From: Rhizobium leguminosarum
GTDB lineage: Bacteria > Pseudomonadota > Alphaproteobacteria > Rhizobiales > Rhizobiaceae
Length of the DNA: 64,000 nt
Direction: 5' to 3'
Assembly: GCF_017876795.1 (NCBI RefSeq)
Contig: NZ_JAGIOR010000003.1
Location: forward strand, 248,001-312,000
The notes under the pieces are model-generated. The model saw only the letters and a list, made by a program, of their open reading frames with translations, searched no databases and was not told where the DNA came from. A program made the translations under genes and the position numbers. Positions 42,967-50,983 of the stretch are shown piece after piece; the stretch's first letter is position 1, and every line of letters begins with the position of its first letter.

Positions 42967-43655
42967 ATGGAGGATCAAAAGAAGAATCTCGGCAGGCGGG
43001 CGACGGAAGCGACGGTGAAATTCGTCGCCGTGCTCGCGGTGATGATCTTCGTCGCTGCAGGTTCGCTGTCCTATTGGCAGGGCTGGCTGTTCTTTCTCAA
43101 TTTTTTCGCCTGGATCGTTGCGACGACAGCCTATTTCCTGAAATATGACCGCGCCTTGCTGGAACAGCGGCTGCATGTCGGGCCGGCTGCGGAGCGGGAG
43201 CCGGCACAGAAGCGTATTCAGCTTTTCAACGGCATCGTGCTGATTGCGCTCTTCATCGGCTCGGCGCTCGATTATAGGTTCGGCGGGTCGGCCGTTCCGG
43301 CGTCGGTCGTGATTTTCGGCGATATCCTGGTCGCAGCCGGCTTTGCGGCTGCTTCCTGGTCCTGCGGCAGAACAACTTCGCCTCGGCGACGGTCGAGATC
43401 CGAAGGGATCAGCGGGTCATTTCGAGCGGCCTCTACAGCATCGTGCGTCATCCGATGTATGCGGCGGCGCTGGTGCTCTTCGTTGGCATACCGCTGTCGC
43501 TCGGCTCGTATTGGGGCTTACTTGCCATCCCTCCTGCCTTAGGCGGACTCGTCGCGCGGCTGCTGGACGAGGAGAAGCATCTGGTAAGAGACCTGCCGGG
43601 TTATGCCGAATACCGCCGCAAGGTCCGCTACCGGCTACTGCCTGGATTATGGTGA
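42967..43655 (+). pseudogene. Isoprenylcysteine carboxyl methyltransferase-like membrane protein, one frameshift
   Basis: Reading 42967 to about 43350 in one frame and then the frame ending at 43655 gives a continuous membrane protein of about 230 residues. It has helices VLAVMIFVAAGSLSYWQGWLFF and IVLIALFIGSALDYRF, then LVLRQNNFASATVEIRRDQRVISSGLYSIVRHPMYAAALV and DEEKHLVRDLPGYAEYRRKVRYRLLPG. That is the ICMT/PEMT-type SAM-methyltransferase signature (RHPMY, E..L). One base is missing around GCTGCTTCCTGG. This may be a real mutation or a base-calling error. It follows pcaQ by 18 bases. Confidence 0.8.
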
Positions 43656-43688
43656 CGCCCGAACGGCAGTCGGAAAGACCAGCACTTT

Positions 43689-43715
43689 AAATCTGGTTGA
43701 TATATGCCCAGATTT
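43689..43715. promoter_or_regulatory. Inverted-repeat operator upstream of Xre-RES pair
   Basis: AAATCTGG (43689-43696) and CCAGATTT (43708-43715) form a perfect 8-bp inverted repeat with an 11-base AT-rich spacer, ending 5 bases before the antitoxin start. This is the expected place for an autorepressor site. Confidence 0.6.
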
Positions 43716-43720
43716 GGACT

Positions 43721-44272
43721 ATGTCTAATTCAAGACAGGAGGCCGTTATGCAGCATGCGCGACGCAAAGAGCAACGGGAAGGCCAGGGTCCACAGCGGCT
43801 GGACACAGAGCGGTTTGCTCCGGCAAACCGCAAGAGGTTGAGCGCCCCGGCATTGCGAACCTTCCTGGCGATCGCCGATCTCTGGGGGCTGACCGAAGAA
43901 CAGCGTCTGCTCGTGCTCGGCTATCCCTCCCGCTCGACCTATCACAATTGGGCCAAGCAGGCGCGCGAGCACGGGGCGTTCACCCTTGATGTCGATACGC
44001 TGACCCGGATTTCAGCCGTGCTCGGCATCCATCAGGCGCTCGGCGTGCTGTTTTCGCACGAACGCGCCGGCGTCGCCTGGCTGCGCACGCCACATCAGGC
44101 GCCGGTTTTCGGGGGCCATCGGCCGCTTGAGATCGTGACCAACGGAACCCAGGACGGGTTAATGACCGTACGCCGGTTTCTCGATGGCGCGCGCGGCGGT
44201 CTCTATATGCAGCCGAATATGCTCGACGACGCATTCGCGCCTTACGAAGATGCGGACATCGTCTTCCGGTGA
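43721..44272 (+). CDS. Xre/MbcA/ParS-type antitoxin of RES toxin
   Basis: A 183-residue antitoxin. An N-terminal helical DNA-binding region (SAPALRTFLAIADLWGLTEEQRLLVLGYPSRSTYHNWAKQA) is followed by LDVDTLTRISAVLGIHQALGVLFSHERAGVAWLRTPHQAPVFGGHRPLEIV, the toxin-binding DUF2384 (MbcA/ParS) pattern with the C-terminal helices that plug the toxin active site. It overlaps the toxin start by 4 bases (GTGA). The start at 43721 places the inverted repeat just upstream. Confidence 0.85.
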   Translation: MSNSRQEAVMQHARRKEQREGQGPQRLDTERFAPANRKRLSAPALRTFLAIADLWGLTEEQRLLVLGYPSRSTYHNWAKQAREHGAFTLDVDTLTRISAVLGIHQALGVLFSHERAGVAWLRTPHQAPVFGGHRPLEIVTNGTQDGLMTVRRFLDGARGGLYMQPNMLDDAFAPYEDADIVFR

Positions 44273-44940
44273 GTGATCGTTTCGCTGATGCGCCGCGTCC
44301 GTCCTATCGGCTGATCCCTTCGCGATTTCCGCCGATCGGGCTTTTCGAGACGGTGACGCGGGCGGCCGATCTCGAAGCCGTGATGGATCTTGCCGGCTGG
44401 ACCAACGATCGTCTCGTTGCCGACCGCATCCACAGGCTTCCCGAAGACGAATGGGTCTACGGCACGCCGAACGCTAGCATCGTGATGGCGGCATTCCTGC
44501 ATGTCGCGCCGGGAGGAATGCGGTTCAACGGCCCGGATCTCGGTGTCTGGTATGCCGCCGACCATCTCAAGACGGCCGCCGCCGAGGTCGGCCATCATCT
44601 CCGGCGTGAAGCTGTCGCGCGCGGCGTGGCGACCATGGCGCGTACCTATCGAAGCTACGCCGCCACTCTGGTTGGGAACTATCTCGACATTCGCGGCGAA
44701 CAGACGCTACGGCCCGATGTCTATGACGGCGCGAGTTATGCTGCGTCGCAGATGCTGGGCGAAGAAGTGCGTACGAGCGGCCGCGCCGGCATTCTCTATG
44801 ACAGTGTCCGGCTGAGAGGCGGCGTCAACATCGCTGCGCACCGGCCGCGCAACATTCGCGACGTGGTGCAGGCCGATCACTTCGAGATCACCGTTTTCGC
44901 CACCGACCGGCGCATCGATGTCAGGAAGCTTGCACCCTAG
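44269..44940 (+). CDS. RES-domain toxin
   Basis: A 223-residue RES protein, starting at GTG 44269. The arginine-bearing YRLIPSRFPPIGLFETVT, the central GTPNASIVMAAFLHVAPGGMRFNGPDLGVWYAA with tyrosine/glutamate positions, and the C-terminal SGRAGILYDSVRLRGG (with the conserved serine) are those of RES toxins. Characterised members degrade NAD+ or ADP-ribosylate a target. The paired antitoxin and autoregulatory dyad make a complete type II module. The stop codon lies in a CTAG shared with the stop of the opposite hydrolase gene. Confidence 0.87.
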   Translation: MSDRFADAPRPSYRLIPSRFPPIGLFETVTRAADLEAVMDLAGWTNDRLVADRIHRLPEDEWVYGTPNASIVMAAFLHVAPGGMRFNGPDLGVWYAADHLKTAAAEVGHHLRREAVARGVATMARTYRSYAATLVGNYLDIRGEQTLRPDVYDGASYAASQMLGEEVRTSGRAGILYDSVRLRGGVNIAAHRPRNIRDVVQADHFEITVFATDRRIDVRKLAP

Positions 44941-45575
44941 ACGACGAGGCGTTCGGCCCATGCCTTTACCGCCTTGGCCATGGTGGCAAGGTGATCGGCG
45001 CTGGAGAAGCCGGAAATCGTCTTGCGCGGCTTGAGGTCGTGGTCGCCGTCCTCGAGCCAGAGGATCTCGATCCTGCTTGAGAGATCGTAGCCCGGCACCT
45101 GGTCGCGTGTGCCGAATTCGTCGCGCGTTCCCTGGCAGATCAGCGCGGGCGTCGCGAGCTCCTTGAGATGGGCGGTGCGCAGCTTTTCCGGCTGGTCGGG
45201 CGGATGGAAGGGATAGCCGAGGCAGAGCAGGCCGGCGATCTTTTGCTGACGGTAGAGGTTGTCTGCAACCATGCTGGCAACCCGGCCGCCCATCGACTTG
45301 CCCCCGATGATCAGCGGGCCGCTGGTCCCGAGTTCGGCAATGGCTGCCTCATATTCGGGATTGAGGGTTTCGGCGCGCGGCGGCGGCTTGCTGCCTCCGG
45401 TGCGGCGGGCGGCCATATAGGCGAATTCGAACCTGATGACACGGAAGCCGACGGCAGCTAGCGCGTTCCCCGTTGATGTCATCGATGCGGAATCCATCGG
45501 CGCGCCGGCGCCATGCGCCAGCAGGATGGTGAAGCGCGCATCCTGCGGCCCCTGCAGCAGAAACCTGTCCAGCAT
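44937..45575 (-). CDS. Small alpha/beta hydrolase (KANL3/Tex30-like)
   Basis: A 212-residue alpha/beta hydrolase. ILLAHGAGAPMDS is the oxyanion segment, IIGGKSMGGRVAS the nucleophile elbow (serine near residue 95), and LEDGDHDLKP holds the histidine. The protein is cytoplasmic and of unknown substrate. ATG 45575 has GGAGG 7 bases upstream; an earlier TTG is unlikely. It is convergent with the toxin gene, and their stops share a CTAG. Confidence 0.85.
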   Translation of the reverse strand: MLDRFLLQGPQDARFTILLAHGAGAPMDSASMTSTGNALAAVGFRVIRFEFAYMAARRTGGSKPPPRAETLNPEYEAAIAELGTSGPLIIGGKSMGGRVASMVADNLYRQQKIAGLLCLGYPFHPPDQPEKLRTAHLKELATPALICQGTRDEFGTRDQVPGYDLSSRIEILWLEDGDHDLKPRKTISGFSSADHLATMAKAVKAWAERLVV

Positions 45576-45645
45576 TGGCAATCCTCCATCCCGTCATCGG
45601 AACCATCTCGACGGCCGTGACTTTTTCTTTGAAAGGAGACAGACA

Positions 45646-45828
45646 ATGTCGACGAATGATGAAAACGTAAAGCCCGAGCAGCGACGACCCAAAGATGTCG
45701 CCGCCGTTCCCGAAAAGCCGGAGCCTGCCGACGCAGAATCGCTGGCGCCACCGACGGTGCAGCCGGCTGGAGCGAGCGACAAAAGCGAACGGCCGGTGGT
45801 CAATCCGGTCACTGGAGTGGCCTTCTAA
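45646..45828 (+). CDS. Small acidic, proline-rich hypothetical protein
   Basis: A 60-residue protein starting at 45646 with an AAAGGAG site 7 bases upstream. It is rich in Pro, Glu, Ala and Lys with no predicted fold and ends in VVNPVTGVAF. Composition and codon use fit a translated gene. It is followed after 130 bases by a strong terminator. Function unknown. Confidence 0.65.
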   Translation: MSTNDENVKPEQRRPKDVAAVPEKPEPADAESLAPPTVQPAGASDKSERPVVNPVTGVAF

Positions 45829-45958
45829 CGGTGGACTCGATTTGCCGTGCGGAACAGTCCCTTGAAACCCAGGCTTGGAGGGTCCATATACCCCTCCTGC
45901 CTGAAAAATGGATGCGTGTGGTATCGACGCCGTCGAACCCTTTGCTGTCCGACAGGAT

Positions 45959-45993
45959 AAGGGCGCTCCCCGCAAGGGTCGAGCGCCCTTTTT
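45959..45993 (+). terminator. Rho-independent terminator
   Basis: AAGGGCGCTC (45959-45968) pairs perfectly with GAGCGCCCTT (45981-45990) across a 12-base loop. The run of five Ts (45989-45993) follows on the forward strand. It would end the transcript from the 60-residue gene or a small RNA started between it and the hairpin. Confidence 0.8.
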
Positions 45994-46075
45994 GCTTTTC
46001 AGACATTGCGTTCATCGAGGCGTTTGTTTCGATGTGGGCGATCGTGACGAACTCCCACCATACTCTATATAGCAC

Positions 46076-46192
46076 TTCGGAATCCCGAAATTGGCCGCGA
46101 AATTGAAATCATTGCATATTTTTCCGCCGCGACGCCTCGAAAAACCCGGCGGATTTCGGAATCCCGAAGCGGCAGTCCTTCGGGATTCCGAA
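46076..46192. repeat. Three copies of TTCGGAATCCCGAA, two forming a long hairpin
   Basis: TTCGGAATCCCGAA occurs at 46076-46089 and 46155-46168, and its reverse complement TTCGGGATTCCGAA at 46179-46192. With the flanking G/C, copies two and three form a 15-bp stem around an 8-base loop, followed by GTGGGATTTTTTC, which looks like a terminator on the forward strand. Alternatively the three sites are operators for the DUF899 gene 110 bases on. Confidence 0.6.
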
Positions 46193-46304
46193 GTGGGATT
46201 TTTTCTTGCAGCCGTTTTTTCGCCGGCGCTGTCGATTTTCGCATCCGCCGATCGTCATCCTAACGATGTGCTGCAAGCGTGCGGCATCAGAAGGAGGAAA
46301 TGTC

Positions 46305-47005
46305 ATGGATAAACAGCATCTGGTCCCCGCTGCCGTGCTTGCGGCCAAGAACGGCGTCCGCTTCCCCAATGAAAGCGAGGCCTATCGCAGCGCCCGCGAC
46401 GCGCTGCTCGCCGAAGAGATCGAATTGCGCCGCCACATCGAGCGCGTGGCGGTACAGCGCCGGGCGCTGCCGCCGGGCGGCGCGGTGACGAAAGACTACC
46501 GCTTCGAAGGCGTTGACGGGCCGATAAGCTTCAGCGAGCTCTTCGCCGACAAAGAAACGCTCGTCGTTTACAGCTATATGTTCGGCCGGAGCGCGAGCGC
46601 CCGTGCCCGATGTGCACCTCGCTGCTGTCGGCCTGGGACGGCGAGGTGCCCGATATGCAGCAGCGCGTCGCCCTTGCGGTCGTCGCGCTTTCGCCGATCG
46701 GCCGGCTGCTCGCCTTCAAGAAGGAGCGCGGCTGGCACTACCTGCCGCTTTATTCCGACACGACGGATGAATACAGCCGCGACTATCACGCCATCGGCAG
46801 GGGCGGCGGCGATGACGCGGCCTTCAACGTCTTCACCCGCCGCGACGGTACCATCCGCCATTTCTGGAGCGGAGAGATGGGCGGGGTGACGGCCGATCCC
46901 GGCGAGGATCCGCGCGGCGCACCCGATCTGATGCCGCTCTGGACTGTGCTGGATTCAACGCCAGAAGGCCGGGCGCCGGACTGGTATCCGAAGCTGTCCT
47001 ATTGA
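46305..47005 (+). pseudogene. DUF899 thioredoxin-like protein, one frameshift
   Basis: MDKQHLVPAAVLAAKNGVRFPNESEAYRSARDALLAEEIELRRHIERVAVQRRALPPGG is the typical DUF899 N-terminus. ELFADKETLVVYSYMFG follows, then the frame changes near 46588 to PMCTSLLSAWDGEVP ... GWHYLPLYSDTTDEYSRDY and WYPKLSY. One C is missing from the expected GGCCCGGAG (reads GGCCGGAG). Restored, the protein has about 233 residues and a thioredoxin-like fold. Either a real frameshift or a base-calling error is possible. The start has AAGGAGGAAA upstream. Confidence 0.82.
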
Positions 47006-47030
47006 GGTTAAGGCCAGTCGCGTCCTGGCG

Positions 47031-47660
47031 TCAGCCGGTGGAGCGGTTTCTAGAGGTCTCGGCCCATTCGAGGTTGGCGACTGCGGCCTCCGGCAGCGGT
47101 GACGGATCGACGTCGTAGACATAGCCGGCGAGCATGTCGGCGGCGCGTTCCGTCGCCTTGATCTTCGCCTCGGTTTCCGCGACCGCCTTGCCGATCGCTT
47201 CGATGCGGGCGCGGAACATGTGAGCGAGCACATCGCGGCCGGACTGTTTTTCGAGCCGTTCCAGATGCAGGCCGATGCGCGAGGCGTGGCGTTCCAGCTC
47301 GCTCTTGCTGAACCGCGCCTTGCGCAGTTCCTCGGAAAGGCTTTCCTGCATAACGGCGACGGGATCGAAACTTCCGGGCACGCGCTCGTCGAGCACTGCG
47401 TCGGTGACGAGCTTCTCGATCATGACGAGCGCCTGCAACTCGGCGGCGTCGGCGAGTTCGACGTCGTAGCCGGTATCGTCGTAGACCTTGCGGCGGACGG
47501 GATCGAGAAGCAGCCCATAGGCTTTCTGCAAATTGTCGAAAGCTTCTGTATCCCCGCCCGAATCGGGGTGGGCGACCTTGGCCAGACGCCGATAGGCGGC
47601 CTTCAGCTGCGCCTCGTTCGCATCGCGTTCAACGCCGAGAATATCGTATGGATCCGTCAC
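47031..47660 (-). CDS. J-domain (DnaJ-like) protein
   Basis: A 209-residue protein with an N-terminal J domain (residues 1-65: DPYDILGVERDANEAQLKAAYRRLAKVAHPDSGGDTEAFDNLQKAYGLLLD). It contains the essential HPD tripeptide, which stimulates Hsp70 ATPase. The remainder is helical with no zinc or client-binding domain, so it is a specialised co-chaperone. The start is GTG at 47660, preceded by GGGAG. It is convergent with the DUF899 gene. Confidence 0.85.
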   Translation of the reverse strand: MTDPYDILGVERDANEAQLKAAYRRLAKVAHPDSGGDTEAFDNLQKAYGLLLDPVRRKVYDDTGYDVELADAAELQALVMIEKLVTDAVLDERVPGSFDPVAVMQESLSEELRKARFSKSELERHASRIGLHLERLEKQSGRDVLAHMFRARIEAIGKAVAETEAKIKATERAADMLAGYVYDVDPSPLPEAAVANLEWAETSRNRSTG

Positions 47661-47833
47661 GCCTGCTCCCTTGCTACCCAACGTGGTGGGCAGTCTAGGT
47701 CTTCTTCTGCATCAGAAAGGCGAAGTTTAGACCGAAAGCAGGAATGACGTCCATGGCCCGAAATAGCAACGGTTTGCGCGAATGCCCGGGCCGTTTTTCG
47801 ATTGTCCAATTTTTTCAAGCTGTTGCGCTAAGA

Positions 47834-48409
47834 TCAGCCGGCGGCGATCGAAGCAAGATAGCACGTTGCCTTGCCATCGATTTTGAGGTCAGTTCCCGCC
47901 GCATCCGTCATCAGCAGCGCATCGCCGGCCGCAAGCCTGCCGGTCTCGTCGCCCTGCCGGAATGACAGGCCGCCGCGATGGCAGAGAAGCAGGCATGTCG
48001 ACGACGTCAGCGGCACCGCCTTGCCGCCATCGATTTCGATCCGAACCAGCGTGTGAACAAGGTCGTCGCGGCGGGTCATGACGTTGAGATCGGTGATCGC
48101 TCCGTCCTTGAGCCTGGCGGCGACCGGGATATCGGCCGGGAAGGCAAGGGGATCGCTTGCCGTCGTCAACAGCGCGGGCGTCCGGCCTTCGATGTCGAGC
48201 ACCATGCCGTTGCCGTCGAGGATCGCCAGCGTGCGGTCGATGCCGGGAAAGATCGAAAACGGGCCGTCGGCTGCGACCGTCGCCGTGCTGACACGCCAGT
48301 CGAAGCCGGCAAGGCCGGCATCTTCGGGCGAAACGGCGATCTCCACCGTTTCGCCGCCGCCGTTTTTCCACGGCATGCGCTTGTGATCGCCGGCGCGCAG
48401 GATCTTCAT
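47834..48409 (-). CDS. hutD: HutD family protein
   Basis: A 191-residue cupin-fold HutD. HKRMPWKNGGGETVEIAVSPEDAG and GFDWRVSTATVAADGPFSIFPGIDRTLAIL are characteristic. HutD has no proven catalytic role; in Pseudomonas it is thought to moderate hut expression. It is the last gene of the leftward hutIHGUD set, 5 bases after hutU. Confidence 0.9.
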   Translation of the reverse strand: MKILRAGDHKRMPWKNGGGETVEIAVSPEDAGLAGFDWRVSTATVAADGPFSIFPGIDRTLAILDGNGMVLDIEGRTPALLTTASDPLAFPADIPVAARLKDGAITDLNVMTRRDDLVHTLVRIEIDGGKAVPLTSSTCLLLCHRGGLSFRQGDETGRLAAGDALLMTDAAGTDLKIDGKATCYLASIAAG

Positions 48410-48414
48410 CGAGC

Positions 48415-50088
48415 TCAGTTCCCGAGAATGCCGGGCATGCGCAGGCCCTTTTCCCGGGCGCAGTCGAGGGCGATGTCGTAGCCGGCATCGGCGTGGCGCA
48501 TGACGCCGGTTGCCGGATCGTTCCAGAGCACGCGCTCAAGCCGCCTTGCCGCATCGTCCGTGCCATCGGCGCAGATGACCATGCCCGAATGCTGGGAGAA
48601 GCCCATGCCGACGCCGCCGCCGTGATGCAGCGATACCCAGGTGGCGCCGGATGCGGTGTTGAGCAGGGCGTTCAACAGCGGCCAGTCGGAGACGGCGTCG
48701 GAGCCGTCCTTCATCGCTTCCGTCTCCCGGTTCGGCGAGGCGACGGAACCCGAATCCAGGTGGTCGCGGCCGATGACGATCGGGGCGGAGAGTTCGCCTG
48801 ATCTCACCATCTCGTTGAAGGCGAGGCCAAGCTTGTGGCGGTCGCCAAGGCCCACCCAGCAGATGCGCGCCGGCAGACCCTGGAAGGCGATGCGCTCCCT
48901 GGCCATATCCAGCCAATGGTGCAGATGCTTGTTGTCTGGCAGCAATTCCTTCACCTTGGCATCGGTCTTGTAGATATCCTCCGGGTCGCCGGAAAGGGCT
49001 GCCCAGCGGAAGGGGCCGATGCCGCGGCAAAACAGCGGGCGGATATAGGCCGGCACGAAGCCAGGGAAGGCGAAGGCGTTTTCGAGGCCTTCTTCCTTGG
49101 CGACCTGGCGGATATTGTTGCCGTAATCGAGCGTCGGAATACCGGCGTCCCAGAAAGCGATCATCGCTTCGACATGCTCGCGCATCGAGGCGCGCGCCGC
49201 TTTTTCCACTGCCTTCGGATCGCTCTCGCGCTTGGCCTTCCACTCTGCCATCGTCCAGCCCTTCGGCAGGTAGCCGTTGATCGGGTCGTGCGCCGAGGTC
49301 TGGTCGGTGACCATGTCGGGGCGGATACCGCGGCGGACCATTTCCGGCAGGATTTCGGCGGCATTGCCGAGCAGGCCGACGGACTTGGCTTCGCCGGCCT
49401 TGGTCCAGCGGTCGATCATCTCGAGCGCTTCGTCGAGCGTCTCGGCCTTGGCGTCGACATAGCGGGTGCGCAGCCGGAAATCGATCGAATCCGGATTGCA
49501 TTCGACGGCGAGGCAGCAGGCGCCGGCCATGACGGCGGCGAGCGGCTGGGCGCTGCCCATGCCGCCGAGGCCGCCGGTTAGGATCCATTTGCCCTTGAGA
49601 TTGCCGCCGTAATGCTGACGGCCTGCCTCGACGAAGGTCTCGTAGGTGCCCTGCACGATGCCCTGCGTGCCGATATAGATCCACGAGCCGGCCGTCATCT
49701 GGCCGTACATGGCAAGGCCCTTCTTATCCAGCTCGTTGAAGTGGTCCCAGGTCGCCCAATGCGGCACCAGGTTGGAATTGGCGATCAACACCCGCGGCGC
49801 ATCCTTGTGGGTGCGGAAGACGCCGACCGGCTTGCCGGATTGGACGAGCAGCGTTTCTTCTTCCGTCAGCGTCTTCAGTGTCGCGACGATGCGGTCGAAA
49901 TCCTCCCAGGTGCGGGTGGCGCGGCCGATACCGCCGTAAACGACAAGTTCGTTCGGATTTTCGGCGACGTCGGGATCGAGATTGTTCATCAGCATGCGCA
50001 GCGGCGCTTCGGTCATCCAGCTCTTGGCATTGAGATCATTGCCGCGGGGCGCGCGGATTTCGCGGATATTGTGGCGTGAATTGGTCAT
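48415..50088 (-). CDS. hutU: Urocanate hydratase
   Basis: A 557-residue NAD-dependent urocanase that converts urocanate to 4-imidazolone-5-propionate. Characteristic stretches are [30 protein letters not shown], the NAD-site [16 protein letters not shown] and the C-terminal [23 protein letters not shown], including the conserved histidines and glycines. The length is standard. It belongs to the leftward hut operon, 24 bases after hutG. Confidence 0.96.
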   Translation of the reverse strand: MTNSRHNIREIRAPRGNDLNAKSWMTEAPLRMLMNNLDPDVAENPNELVVYGGIGRATRTWEDFDRIVATLKTLTEEETLLVQSGKPVGVFRTHKDAPRVLIANSNLVPHWATWDHFNELDKKGLAMYGQMTAGSWIYIGTQGIVQGTYETFVEAGRQHYGGNLKGKWILTGGLGGMGSAQPLAAVMAGACCLAVECNPDSIDFRLRTRYVDAKAETLDEALEMIDRWTKAGEAKSVGLLGNAAEILPEMVRRGIRPDMVTDQTSAHDPINGYLPKGWTMAEWKAKRESDPKAVEKAARASMREHVEAMIAFWDAGIPTLDYGNNIRQVAKEEGLENAFAFPGFVPAYIRPLFCRGIGPFRWAALSGDPEDIYKTDAKVKELLPDNKHLHHWLDMARERIAFQGLPARICWVGLGDRHKLGLAFNEMVRSGELSAPIVIGRDHLDSGSVASPNRETEAMKDGSDAVSDWPLLNALLNTASGATWVSLHHGGGVGMGFSQHSGMVICADGTDDAARRLERVLWNDPATGVMRHADAGYDIALDCAREKGLRMPGILGN

Positions 50089-50112
50089 GGCGGTTCCCCT
50101 GTCGAGTGATCG

Positions 50113-50916
50113 TTATCGTTTCAGACCTGGCGCAATCTGTTCGATGCGCACCAGAATGTTTTTGAGATGGACGCGAAGTCTGTCCGCCCTCGCGGTGTCG
50201 TAGGCAAAGGGCGGCGTCTCGGTCTGCAGATGCGTCGACTGCGCAAGCTCCATCTGGATCGCGTGGACGCCGGTCTCGGGCCGGCCGTAATGGCGGGTCG
50301 TCCAGCCGCCCTTGAAGCGACCGTTGAGCACACTGTCATAACCTTCTGCGGCTTCGACGACGGTGAGCGTCGCTTGCTCGATGGCGCCGTCGCAGGTTTT
50401 GCCCATATCGGTGCCGATATTGAAATCCGGCAGCTTGCCTTCGAACAGGAAGGGGATGTGAGAGCGGATCGAATGGCAGTCGTAAAGGATCGCCACGCCA
50501 TGGATTGCCCTGACGCGCTCGATCTCGGCGGCAAGGGCGGCGTGATAGGGCGCGTGAAAATCCCGCAGCCGCGCGGCAATGTCAGCCTCGTCAGGCGCCT
50601 GCCCATCCTTCCAGATCGCCTTACCGTCGAAGTCCGTTTCCGGGACGAGGCCGGTGGTGTTCTGGCCGGGATAAAGGCTGACGCCCTGCGGATCGCGATT
50701 GGCGTCGATCACATAGCGGTGGAAGGTGGCGCGCACCACCGTCACATTGTCGAGCAGGCCGTCATAGAGCTGGTGGATGTGCCAGTCGGTATCGGCCAGA
50801 ATCCTGCCATTGTCGTTGAGACGGTCGGCAATCTCCGCCGGCACCTCGGTGCCGGTGTGGGGGAAGGCGAGGATGACGGGGGAGGCGCCCTGACGGATTT
50901 CGGTTGGTGCGGTCAT
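50113..50916 (-). CDS. hutG: N-formylglutamate deformylase
   Basis: A 267-residue N-formylglutamate amidohydrolase: PVILAFPHTGTEVPAEI, LADTDWHIHQLYD, RYVIDANRDPQG and ILYDCHSIRSHIP carry the metal-site histidines and aspartates. It hydrolyses N-formylglutamate to glutamate and formate, the last step of the five-step route, in agreement with the presence of hutF. ATG 50916 is used; GGAG lies 10 bases upstream. Confidence 0.93.
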   Translation of the reverse strand: MTAPTEIRQGASPVILAFPHTGTEVPAEIADRLNDNGRILADTDWHIHQLYDGLLDNVTVVRATFHRYVIDANRDPQGVSLYPGQNTTGLVPETDFDGKAIWKDGQAPDEADIAARLRDFHAPYHAALAAEIERVRAIHGVAILYDCHSIRSHIPFLFEGKLPDFNIGTDMGKTCDGAIEQATLTVVEAAEGYDSVLNGRFKGGWTTRHYGRPETGVHAIQMELAQSTHLQTETPPFAYDTARADRLRVHLKNILVRIEQIAPGLKR

Positions 50917-50983
50917 GGGCAAAGCGCTCCACCGTTTGGGTTCCGGCAGGGCAGAGGGGGTACCAAGTGCACCTCCATCACGA

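Larger units (their letters stand above)
45829..46304. other. Intergenic region with terminator and palindromic repeats
   Basis: About 476 bases without a supported protein gene. Its left third (45829-45958) leads into the terminator at 45959 and may be a 3' UTR or a small RNA. The right half is AT-richer and contains three copies of a 14-bp palindrome-like sequence, plus the promoter for the DUF899 gene. Confidence 0.55.

Noticed and set aside
48536..49684. 382-codon reverse open frame inside hutU
   Set aside because: Out-of-frame shadow of urocanate hydratase, low-complexity Arg/Gly/Pro sequence.
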